NCBI RefSeq assembly: GCF_011927695.1
Contig: NZ_JAATJE010000001.1
Coordinates: 1,674,001 to 1,738,000 of the forward strand
From: Sphingomonas jejuensis
GTDB lineage: Bacteria > Pseudomonadota > Alphaproteobacteria > Sphingomonadales > Sphingomonadaceae
Length of the DNA: 64,000 bases
Direction: 5' to 3'
Positions 37,447 through 45,500 of this stretch are shown here, piece by piece (position 1 is the first letter of the stretch; each line of letters opens with the position of its first letter). The notes beneath the pieces were generated by a model. That model saw only the letters and a list, made by a program, of their open reading frames with translations, was not told where the DNA came from and made no database searches. Made by a program: the position numbers and the translations under genes.

Positions 37447-37865
37447 CCACGGCCACCGAACGCCGGTTGCTACAGGTCGCTGTCGGCCTAGCTTGTCTGG
37501 TGCCGCTCCTCGCAGGCGGCATCGGCGTCCTTCGCGGGGCGGCCTTCCTCCGTGCCGCGCCGCTCGTCGATCTCGACAGCCATGTCCGCTACCTGTCAGG
37601 GCTGCTTCTCGCGATCGGGGTCGGCTTCGCCGCCAGCATCCCGGCCATCGAGCAGCACGGCGCCCGCATGCGCACGCTCGGCCTGCTTGTCGTCACGGGC
37701 GGCCTCGCTCGACTGCTCTCCCTCTACCATGACGGCCTGCCCTCCGCCGGGCATCGGTTCGGCCTCGTCATGGAGCTGATCATCGTGCCAGCTCTCCTGC
37801 TCTGGCAGGCACGGGTTGCTCAGCGGGTCGGCGCCGCCCCTTCCACCACGATCGTCGGCAGATAG
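37437..37865 (+). CDS. DUF4345 family membrane protein
   Basis: A 142-residue membrane protein with four predicted helices. The pattern of ACLVPLLAGGIGVLRG, LDSHVRYLSGLLLAIGVGF and VTGGLARLLSLYHDGLPS fits DUF4345, a family of unknown function. It overlaps the DUF2721 gene at its start and the convergent amidase gene by 46 bases at its end. Conserved His, Arg and Asp in the HVRYLSG and YHDG parts may line a pocket; this is only a visual impression. Confidence 0.78.
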   Translation: MALTTATERRLLQVAVGLACLVPLLAGGIGVLRGAAFLRAAPLVDLDSHVRYLSGLLLAIGVGFAASIPAIEQHGARMRTLGLLVVTGGLARLLSLYHDGLPSAGHRFGLVMELIIVPALLLWQARVAQRVGAAPSTTIVGR

Positions 37866-39403
37866 CGCGGGACCGGACGGATCTGCGCTGCCTGCTCATA
37901 GGCATGGCCCGCGGCGAGCAGGCTCGCCTCGCTCCAGGCAGGTCCCATGAAGGACAGCCCGATCGGCAGCCCCTGCACCGTGCCCATCGGTACGGTCAGG
38001 TGCGGCGTTCCAGCGACGGCGGGCAGCTGGCTTGCGCTCGGCCCCGAGAAATTATCCCCTTGAACAGGGTCGGAGAGCCACGCCGGGCCCGTCGTCGGCT
38101 GGACGAGGATGGTCACCCGGTGGTCCGCAAACAGACGCTCCAGCGTCTCCCGCGCAACGCGTCGCGCCGTCTCCCTGGCGCGCACCGCGTCCGGCGCAGA
38201 AGCGACGGGCCCGGCAAGCGCCTGCTCGAAGATCTCCTGACCGAACCAGACTGTCTCCCGCGGTTCACGAGCGTTGAAGGCTCTCACGGCATCCAAGTTC
38301 CGCGTTGTCACGGTGGCCGGCGTTTGAGCGAGATAGGCATCGAGGTCACGGCGCAACTCCGCCTTCAACGCGGTGAACTCGGCCTCTCCGATCGGCTCAC
38401 GCGGCTGACTCGCGTCAATGTCGACCAGCACGGCCCCACGGCTGCGCAGAACTGACAAAGCCGCGTCGAAACGAGCTTGGATGTTCGGATTGTCTCCAAC
38501 CCTGTCCCGCAGCACACCGATGCGGATCCCGCGGATGCCCGCATTAAGCCCGGCCACGTAATCGACCTTCCGGCTGTCCGCTTCCCTGGTCGCAGGATCC
38601 GCCGGATCGCTGCCCGCGATCACGTTCAAGACCGCTGCAGCGTCGGCCACCGTCCGCGCAATAGGTCCGGCAGTGTCTTGATCGGCACTGATCGGCACGA
38701 TCCCGGTTCGCGACACGAGCCCAAGGGTCGGTTTCAGCCCCACGACGCCGTTCACCGATGCCGGGCATACGATCGATCCGTCTGTCTCCGTGCCGATCGT
38801 CGCAGCCGCCAGCGATGCCGCTGCCGCGGCGGCGCTCCCGCTAGACGATCCGCAGGCATTGCGATCCAGCGCGTGGGGGTTGCGCACCAATCCGCCGACC
38901 GCGCTCCACCCGGAGACCGAACGGTTCGACCTGATATTGGCCCATTCGGAAAGATTGGCTTTGCCCAGAATGACGGCTCCGGCTGCGCGCAATCGCGCTG
39001 CAAGGGAGGCGTCCCGCCCAGAAAGATTTCCTGCAAGCGCGAGTGATCCTGCGGTTGTCGGCACCGGATCGAGTGTTTCGATATTGTCCTTCAGCAGGAT
39101 CGGGATGCCGTGGAGCATGCCTCTCGATCGTCCGTCCTGCTGCTCGCCGTCCAACGTGCGTGCTGCGGAAAGTGCATCCGGGTTCACTGCCAGAACACTT
39201 CGGAGCGTCGGGCCTGACGCATCGACGGCGGCAATGCGATCAAGATAGGCTTTTATGAGTGCATGGCTGGACACCTGGCCGGATGACAATTGCTGAGCGA
39301 GATCGGTCAGGCTGACTTGATCCACTGCCGATCCGCCGGTCCTCTCGGTTGTCGCGCAGCCGCCAAGAGCAAAGGCGAGGACGAGAGCCATGCAGCGTGT
39401 CAT
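37820..39403 (-). CDS. Lipoprotein amidase (amidase signature family)
   Basis: A 527-residue amidase anchored as a lipoprotein (lipobox LGGC with Cys at about 16). The Ser-cisSer-Lys triad is present: Lys105 in LLKDNIET, the GSSSGSA stretch at 185-191 and Ser210 in TETDGSIVCP. It hydrolyses amides at the cell surface or periplasm; the substrate is unknown. ATGs at 39427, 39403 or 39391 all allow the signal. The gene overlaps the convergent DUF4345 gene by 46 bases, and its sequence looks less GC-biased than its neighbours. Confidence 0.87.
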   Translation of the reverse strand: MTRCMALVLAFALGGCATTERTGGSAVDQVSLTDLAQQLSSGQVSSHALIKAYLDRIAAVDASGPTLRSVLAVNPDALSAARTLDGEQQDGRSRGMLHGIPILLKDNIETLDPVPTTAGSLALAGNLSGRDASLAARLRAAGAVILGKANLSEWANIRSNRSVSGWSAVGGLVRNPHALDRNACGSSSGSAAAAAASLAAATIGTETDGSIVCPASVNGVVGLKPTLGLVSRTGIVPISADQDTAGPIARTVADAAAVLNVIAGSDPADPATREADSRKVDYVAGLNAGIRGIRIGVLRDRVGDNPNIQARFDAALSVLRSRGAVLVDIDASQPREPIGEAEFTALKAELRRDLDAYLAQTPATVTTRNLDAVRAFNAREPRETVWFGQEIFEQALAGPVASAPDAVRARETARRVARETLERLFADHRVTILVQPTTGPAWLSDPVQGDNFSGPSASQLPAVAGTPHLTVPMGTVQGLPIGLSFMGPAWSEASLLAAGHAYEQAAQIRPVPRYLPTIVVEGAAPTR

Positions 39404-39577
39404 TCGACAGATCTCCGACAGGGTCATCTATTTCGGCCCGGGGGGACCATCGCACATCAGCGCTGCGGCGCAAGCGACTGCGGCCCGACAGGAACCGACT
39501 GGCGCAGCCGGACCATCTCGGTGCAAGGGGATGCGTCGGCCGAAGGTTGCCGGCGTGTTGGTACGGGGGCTCTGCGC

Positions 39578-40966
39578 ATGATCGACGATAGAGCAGTCTG
39601 GCGGATTGCCGAGGCGGAGCGGATGAGTGTGATCGTCGATGCGGAGGATTATTTCCGGCGCGCACGTTCAGCGATGCTCGATGCCAAGAAGCGCATCATG
39701 CTGATCGGCTGGGACTTCGACGCACGCATAAGGCTGGTGCAGGGCCGGCCAGCCGATGGCGGCCCGGCCAAGGTGGGTGATTTCATCTACTGGCTTGTCC
39801 AGCGCAATCCGGAGCTCGAGATCTACCTGCTGCGGTGGGATATGGGTGCCGTGAAGACGCTGTTCCGTGGGACAACGATCTTCACGCTGTTCAAGTGGAT
39901 GAAGCACCCACGCATTCACACGCGTCTGGACGCCTTTCACCCGACGGCTGCGTCCCACCATCAGAAGGTGGTCGTGATCGACGATTGCATCGCTTTCTGC
40001 GGCGGGATCGACATGACGACGGAGCGGTGGGACCGACGCGACCATGCCGATGACGATCCGCTGCGCCGGCTTCCGAGCGGTGGCAAGTACAAGCCATGGC
40101 ACGACGCGACCAGCGCGCTTCAGGGCCCGATCGCCGCTGCACTGGGCGAACTTGCCCGGGATCGGTGGACGGTTTCGGGCGGCAGTCGGCTTGAGGCGGT
40201 GGGCGGCGTCACCGGATGCTGGCCAGACGGGTTGCCGGCAGACTTCGAGCAGGTCCCCGTCGGGATCGCTCGCACGCTGCCCGAGATGCCGAACCGGCCG
40301 GAGGTTCGCGAGGTCGAGGCGCTGTTCCTAGCGCAGATCGCCGCCGCTCGTCACAGCATTTATGCCGAAAGCCAGTATTTCGCGTCGCGGAAGATCGCCG
40401 AGGCGATCGCGCGGCGGCTTGCCGAACCCGATGGGCCCGAGATCGTCATTGTCCATCCTGAGCATGCCCAGGGTTGGCTGGAGCCGATCGCGATGGACAC
40501 AGCGCGGGCGCGACTGGTGTCGGCGCTGCGCCAGCGGGACAAATATAACCGCCTGAAGCTTTATCACCCCTTCACCGCGGGTGGGGACGCGATCTACGTC
40601 CACGCGAAAGTGATGATCGTGGACGGACGCACGTTGCGGATCGGGTCGGCGAACATGAACAACCGGTCGCTTGGGCTCGACACCGAATGCGACGTCATCA
40701 TTGATGCGGGCGAGGACGAGGCGCCGGCGGTTCGGCGGATCAGGGACGATCTGATCGCCGAGCACCTGGGAGTGTCGCGCGAGGTGGTTGCGGGCCAAAT
40801 TGACGCCCAGAAGTCGATTATCGGGGCGATCGAGAGCTTGCGGGGGCCGGGGCGGTCGCTGCGGCCCTATGAAGTGCCGGATCTGTCGGGCGTCGAGACG
40901 TGGCTGGCCGACAACGAGGTGTTGGATCCGGAGAGCCCGTCCGACATGTTCGAAAGCTTCGCATAG
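39578..40966 (+). CDS. Phospholipase D / cardiolipin synthase family protein
   Basis: A 462-residue phosphatidyltransferase-type enzyme with two HKD motifs: His128-x-Lys130-x4-Asp135 and His342-x-Lys344-x4-Asp349, followed by the GSANMN motif. Both sites are intact, so it should be active. There is no signal peptide or membrane segment, which separates it from typical ClsA. It may remodel phospholipids or act on DNA-like or lipid phosphodiesters. ATG at 39578, with GGGGG nine bases ahead. Confidence 0.85.
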   Translation: MIDDRAVWRIAEAERMSVIVDAEDYFRRARSAMLDAKKRIMLIGWDFDARIRLVQGRPADGGPAKVGDFIYWLVQRNPELEIYLLRWDMGAVKTLFRGTTIFTLFKWMKHPRIHTRLDAFHPTAASHHQKVVVIDDCIAFCGGIDMTTERWDRRDHADDDPLRRLPSGGKYKPWHDATSALQGPIAAALGELARDRWTVSGGSRLEAVGGVTGCWPDGLPADFEQVPVGIARTLPEMPNRPEVREVEALFLAQIAAARHSIYAESQYFASRKIAEAIARRLAEPDGPEIVIVHPEHAQGWLEPIAMDTARARLVSALRQRDKYNRLKLYHPFTAGGDAIYVHAKVMIVDGRTLRIGSANMNNRSLGLDTECDVIIDAGEDEAPAVRRIRDDLIAEHLGVSREVVAGQIDAQKSIIGAIESLRGPGRSLRPYEVPDLSGVETWLADNEVLDPESPSDMFESFA

Positions 40967-41070
40967 CGCGGATTGCTGCGGCGGCTGAGGCTGCGCAAGC
41001 GGCGCTGATTAACCCAGGTTGCACTGTCTCATCCGGGCGCTATGAACGCGGCGAACAAGGATGAGGCAGC

Positions 41071-42750
41071 GTGACGACGGGGCAGTTGGGGTTCCGCGAA
41101 GCAGCCACATGGCTTCGCGAGATCGTCGGACCGGACGGTCGATATGTCGGCATCGGCATCGTGTACACGGTGGCCATCAGCCTGTTGTCGCTGGCGACGC
41201 CGATTTCGGTCCAGTTGCTGATCAACAGCGTCGCGCGCACCGCCCTGCCCGCGCCGCTGTGGACGCTGTCGGGCATTCTGCTGTTGCTGCTGCTGCTCGT
41301 CGCCGGGCTGAGCGCGATGCGGGTCTGGATCATGGTCCAGTTCGAGCGGCGCGTGTTCGCGCGGGTGGTCGCCGAGATCACGGTCAGAGCGGTGCACGCG
41401 CAAAACCCGTTCTTCGACGACGAAAGCCGCGGGCACCTCTTCAACCGCTATTTCGACCTGACGGTGATCCAGAAGGCGGTGCCCAGCCTGGTCATCGGCG
41501 CCTTCACGATCGTGCTGCAGACGGCGGTAGGCCTGGGCGTCACCAGCTTCTACCATCCGTTCTTCCTGGCCTTCAACGTGATCCTGTGCGTCGCCGCCGT
41601 CAGCATCTGGCTGATCTGGCGGCGCGGCGGCATCACGGCGGCCGTGGCGCTGTCCCATGCCAAGCACGACGCCGCCAAGTGGCTGGAAAGCGTCGGCGCG
41701 TCCAACGGCTTCTACAAGTCCAGCCGCCACCTCAATTTCGCCATGGACCGGTCGGAGGCGATCACCGCCAACTATGTCCAGGCGCATCGCCGCTTCTTCC
41801 GGTACAGCTTCGCCCAGACGCTGGGCTTCTTCCTGCTTTACGCGGTCGCAAGCTCGGCCCTGCTCGCGCTTGGCGGCAACCTGATCCTGGCCGGCGAGCT
41901 GTCGATCGGCCAGCTGGTCGCGGCCGAGCTGATCCTGTCCGGCGTCTTCTATGGCCTGTACCAGTTCGGCTGGTACCTCGACACATTCTACGACATGGTC
42001 GCGAGCGCCGAGGAGCTGTCACTGCTGTTCTCCGTGCCGCAGGAAAAGGTCGACTCCTCGGGCGTCGGACCGCGGAACGGAGCCGTCCGGCTTCGCGGGG
42101 TGGAGATCGCCGACAGCCGCCTGGACTTCGAGGTGGCGAGCGGCGAGCAGATCGTCGCCGTCGTCGAGCCGGGCGTGGAGCGGATCCTGGCCCTGGTGCT
42201 GAAGCGGCACGCGACGCCGTCGCGCGGGCTGGTGTCGGTCGGCGGCAGCGAATTGGGTGCGTTCGACATGTACCTGCTGCGGTCCGCGGTGGTCGTGCTC
42301 AATCGCCCAACGATCATCGAAGTCACCATTCGCGAATATCTCTCGCTGGCGGCTGCCGGGGGCGAGCATGACCCGATGGAGGTGCTGGAGGTCGTCGGGC
42401 TGGCCGATCGCATCGCCACGCTGCCGCAGGGGATGGACACGCCGCTGGCCTCATCGGGTGCGCCGCTGTCGATCGCCGAGGAGATGCAGCTGAAGCTGGC
42501 CAACGCGATCATCAGCCGACCCAAGGTGCTGGTCCTGTCGCAGCTTTACGATCTGATGCCGGTGCGGCGGCTGAAGGCCGCGCTGGTCCGGCTGCGGGAG
42601 GCAGGAACAACCGTGATCCTGTCGACCGGCCGCCCCGAGGCGCTGGAGGCGGACGGCTGGATGTGGCTGGGCCACCACGAGCAGCGACGCTTTGCGTCGA
42701 AACAGGAGCTGAGCGCCTTTCTGCAAGCCCGCGAGCAGACCGATGCCTGA
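41071..42750 (+). CDS. ABC exporter with degenerate nucleotide-binding domain
   Basis: A 559-residue protein with the layout of a half-size type I exporter: six membrane helices (about 27-300), then an ABC-type ATPase domain. Every catalytic motif of that domain is altered. The Walker A position reads EPGVERI with no lysine, the Q-loop has Asn for Gln, the signature reads LSIAEEM instead of LSGGQ, the Walker B ends SQ instead of DE, and the switch His is missing. The fold outline (LPQGMDTPL, ANAIISRPKVLVL) is kept. It starts with GTG, and hlyD- and tolC-like genes follow with overlaps, so this is a tripartite exporter that probably cannot hydrolyse ATP itself. Confidence 0.85.
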   Translation: MTTGQLGFREAATWLREIVGPDGRYVGIGIVYTVAISLLSLATPISVQLLINSVARTALPAPLWTLSGILLLLLLLVAGLSAMRVWIMVQFERRVFARVVAEITVRAVHAQNPFFDDESRGHLFNRYFDLTVIQKAVPSLVIGAFTIVLQTAVGLGVTSFYHPFFLAFNVILCVAAVSIWLIWRRGGITAAVALSHAKHDAAKWLESVGASNGFYKSSRHLNFAMDRSEAITANYVQAHRRFFRYSFAQTLGFFLLYAVASSALLALGGNLILAGELSIGQLVAAELILSGVFYGLYQFGWYLDTFYDMVASAEELSLLFSVPQEKVDSSGVGPRNGAVRLRGVEIADSRLDFEVASGEQIVAVVEPGVERILALVLKRHATPSRGLVSVGGSELGAFDMYLLRSAVVVLNRPTIIEVTIREYLSLAAAGGEHDPMEVLEVVGLADRIATLPQGMDTPLASSGAPLSIAEEMQLKLANAIISRPKVLVLSQLYDLMPVRRLKAALVRLREAGTTVILSTGRPEALEADGWMWLGHHEQRRFASKQELSAFLQAREQTDA

Positions 42751-43834
42751 CCGCCCCCAGCACCTCGCCCATTTCACGACCCTGGCGTCGATGAAGCCGC
42801 CGGCGGTGACGCGCGTGCTGGCATGGCTGGTGATGCTGGGCATCGCGATCGCCGTCGGCATCCTGGTGTTCGTGCCGTGGGTGCAGACCGCGCAGGGTCA
42901 GGGCCAGGTCATCGCGCTGGACCCGGACGATCGCGCGCGATCGGTGTCGTCGCTGATTTCCGGCCGTGTTGAGCAATTCTACGTCCGCGACGGGCAGCAT
43001 GTGGATGCGGGCGACCCGATCGTCCGGATCGTCGACGTGGACCCGGGCCTGCTCGATCGGCTGCGGGCCGAGCGGCGCCAGATCGAGGCGCAGATCGCCG
43101 CGATCCAGCAGGCCCGGTCGGTCGCGCAGATCGACGTCGACCGCAGCCGCCAGCTGATGGTCGAGGGGCTGGGATCCCGGCGCGACTTCGAACAGGCGCA
43201 GATCCGCGTGGCGAGCGAAGGCGCCCGGCTGGCCGAGGCGCGCGCGGGCATCAACCGCATCGACACCGAGCTGAACCGCCAGTCCGCGCAGATCGTGCGC
43301 GCGCCGCGCGACGGACGGGTGCAGCAGATCAACGCGGCGATCGGCGGTGCGCTGATTTCCGCCGGTGACGTGGTCGCGGTGATCGCGCCCGAGCGCGTCG
43401 ACCGGGCCGTCGAGATCTATGTCGACGGGCGCGACGTGCCGCTGATCCGCGCCGGGCGGCCGGTTCGCCTCGAGTTCGAAGGCTTTCCCGCCATTCAGTT
43501 CAGTGGATGGCCGGCGATCGCGCAGGGCGTGTTCGACGGGCGCGTTCGCAACGTCGATCCGACGGCGCAGCCAAGCGGCCTGTTCCGCGTGCTGGTTGAG
43601 GAGCGGCCGGGCGGCCGCCCGTGGCCGGACCAGCGCTTCGTCCGGCAGGGCGGCAAGGTGCTGGGCTGGGTGCAGGGCGAGACGGTGAGCGTCGGGTACG
43701 AGCTGTGGCGCCAGTTGAACGATTTCCCGCTGAACTTCGGGCAGCCGCCGGCTGCTGCGGCGACCGGCAACAGTTCCGGCAGCGCCGCAGGCGGATCGGG
43801 CGGCGCGTCCGGCAGCGCCGACCCCTCCTATTGA
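42743..43834 (+). CDS. HlyD-family membrane fusion protein
   Basis: A 363-residue periplasmic adaptor of a type I secretion-like exporter. One N-terminal membrane helix (about 25-47) is followed by a lipoyl-type beta domain (SGRVEQFYVRDGQHVDAGD), a helical hairpin (about 105-180), the second lipoyl half (IVRAPRDGRVQQIN) and a beta-barrel domain. A Gly/Ser-rich tail ends the protein. It overlaps the ABC gene by eight bases and shares one base with the TolC-like gene. Confidence 0.88.
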   Translation: MPDRPQHLAHFTTLASMKPPAVTRVLAWLVMLGIAIAVGILVFVPWVQTAQGQGQVIALDPDDRARSVSSLISGRVEQFYVRDGQHVDAGDPIVRIVDVDPGLLDRLRAERRQIEAQIAAIQQARSVAQIDVDRSRQLMVEGLGSRRDFEQAQIRVASEGARLAEARAGINRIDTELNRQSAQIVRAPRDGRVQQINAAIGGALISAGDVVAVIAPERVDRAVEIYVDGRDVPLIRAGRPVRLEFEGFPAIQFSGWPAIAQGVFDGRVRNVDPTAQPSGLFRVLVEERPGGRPWPDQRFVRQGGKVLGWVQGETVSVGYELWRQLNDFPLNFGQPPAAAATGNSSGSAAGGSGGASGSADPSY

Positions 43835-45273
43835 TGCGACGGCTGCGGTCAGTCCTTGCCGTGCTGGCGGCATGCTGCTGCGCCCCGGTGCTGGCGCAGG
43901 AGGTGCCGGCCGAGCCGGCGGAAAGCCCGCGGACATCTCCGTTGACGCTGGAGGAGGTGCTGCGCGCCTCCGCCCGGTCCGCCCCGCAGATCATCGAGGC
44001 GCTGGCGCGCGTGCGCCAGGCGGAAGGCCGTGCGCTCGCCGCCGAAGGCGCCTTCGACACGGTGTTCGACGTGGACGGGCGCAGCCGGCTGCTGGGCAAT
44101 TACGACGGCAGCGTCGTGGAGGCGCGCGCGACGCGGCCGTTCACCGGCAACGGTGGCTATGCCTATGGCAACTACCGTGTGTCGCGCGGCGACTTCCCGA
44201 TCTACGAGGACCAGGCCTTCACCAACCGGCTGGGCGAGGTGAAGATCGGCACGCTCTTCTCCCTCTTGCGGGATCGCTTCATCGACGACCGTCGTGCCGG
44301 CCTGACGCTTGCGGCGGGCGCCAACGCGATCGCGCGGTTCGAGGCGGAGGCGAGCGCCATCGGCGTCCAGAGCCGAGCGCTGCAGGCCTATCAGAACTGG
44401 GCGGCCGCCGGGCTTCGCCTCCGCGCCTATCGCGACCTGCTGGAGCTTGCGGAAAGCCGGCGGGCCGGGATCGCCCGCCAGGTGGAGCTTGGCGCGCGGC
44501 CGGAAATCCTGCTCGTCGAGAACGACCAGAACCTGACCCGCCGCCGCGCGCTGGTGGCGCAAGCCGAACAGCTGTTCGCCGCCGCCGCCAACCAGCTCTC
44601 GCTTTACTATCGCGACGCGGCCGGGCGACCCATCCTGGTGCCGGCCGATCGCCTGCCCGACGAGGCGACGGCATTGGCCGCGACACGCGGAGGCGCGGCG
44701 TTCCTGCCCGACGACCGCCCCGACCTGCAGACCGTGCTGGCGCAGATCGACCAGTCGCTGGTCCGGCTCGCCCAGGCCGAGAACGATCTTCAGCCGCGGC
44801 TGGACCTGCGCGGCGAGGTCGGCAAGGACATCGGTCCGGAGGGTCTGGGCGGATCCAGCCGGACGCCGCTGGAGACGGTGGTCGGCGTCCGGTTCTCGAT
44901 GCCGCTGCAGAACCGCGCGGCGCGCGGCCGGGTTGCCGAGGTCCGGGCCGAGATCGAGGCGCTGTCGGCGCGGCAGCAATATCTGCGCGACCAGATCGCG
45001 ACCGAGGTCGAAGGGATCAACATCGCGGTCGACGGGGCGGAACGGCTGGCCGAGATCGCAATCCGCGAGCGCGACCTGTCGAGGCGGCTGGCGGAGGCGG
45101 AACGGCGACGCTTCGAGCTTGGATCAAGCGACTTCTTTCTTGTGAACCAGCGGGAGGAAACGGCCGCCGACGCCGAGATCCGCTTGATCGATGCGCGCGC
45201 GCGGATCGCCAATGCGCGTGGCGAACTGTCCGCCGCGACGGTCGACCGGCGCGCGCTCGGCCTGGACCAATGA
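43834..45273 (+). CDS. TolC-family outer membrane protein
   Basis: A 479-residue outer-membrane channel. A signal peptide (MRRLRSVLAVLAACCCAPVLA) is followed by the two helical repeats of the TolC fold, with LTLEEVLRASARSAPQI at the start of the first and TPLETVVGVRFSMPLQNRAARG opening the second. The ATG is in the TGATG overlap with the hlyD-like gene. Together with the two genes upstream it makes a complete envelope-spanning exporter; no substrate gene is adjacent. Confidence 0.87.
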   Translation: MRRLRSVLAVLAACCCAPVLAQEVPAEPAESPRTSPLTLEEVLRASARSAPQIIEALARVRQAEGRALAAEGAFDTVFDVDGRSRLLGNYDGSVVEARATRPFTGNGGYAYGNYRVSRGDFPIYEDQAFTNRLGEVKIGTLFSLLRDRFIDDRRAGLTLAAGANAIARFEAEASAIGVQSRALQAYQNWAAAGLRLRAYRDLLELAESRRAGIARQVELGARPEILLVENDQNLTRRRALVAQAEQLFAAAANQLSLYYRDAAGRPILVPADRLPDEATALAATRGGAAFLPDDRPDLQTVLAQIDQSLVRLAQAENDLQPRLDLRGEVGKDIGPEGLGGSSRTPLETVVGVRFSMPLQNRAARGRVAEVRAEIEALSARQQYLRDQIATEVEGINIAVDGAERLAEIAIRERDLSRRLAEAERRRFELGSSDFFLVNQREETAADAEIRLIDARARIANARGELSAATVDRRALGLDQ

Positions 45274-45500
45274 TAAGCAAGGTGCATGAACTCCGGCGCC
45301 TCGGCGCAGCGTCGACTATCCCAGATCAGTAATCATCCGGAACGGTCTCAGGATTGCTTCGAGCTGAACCGATACCTGCGGTAAAGCATCTGCCATCGCG
45401 AACGGTTAGGGTCGCAGATGTCCGAAGAGGCGACGAGGAGAGCGGCGCCTTCCCTTGACTGCCAGTTGCGCGGACTTCGCGCTTGTGGGAACGATTGGCG

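Noticed and set aside
42512-43936. Minus-strand frame antisense to the HlyD gene
   Set aside because: The plus-strand HlyD and TolC genes have clear family features; this frame does not.
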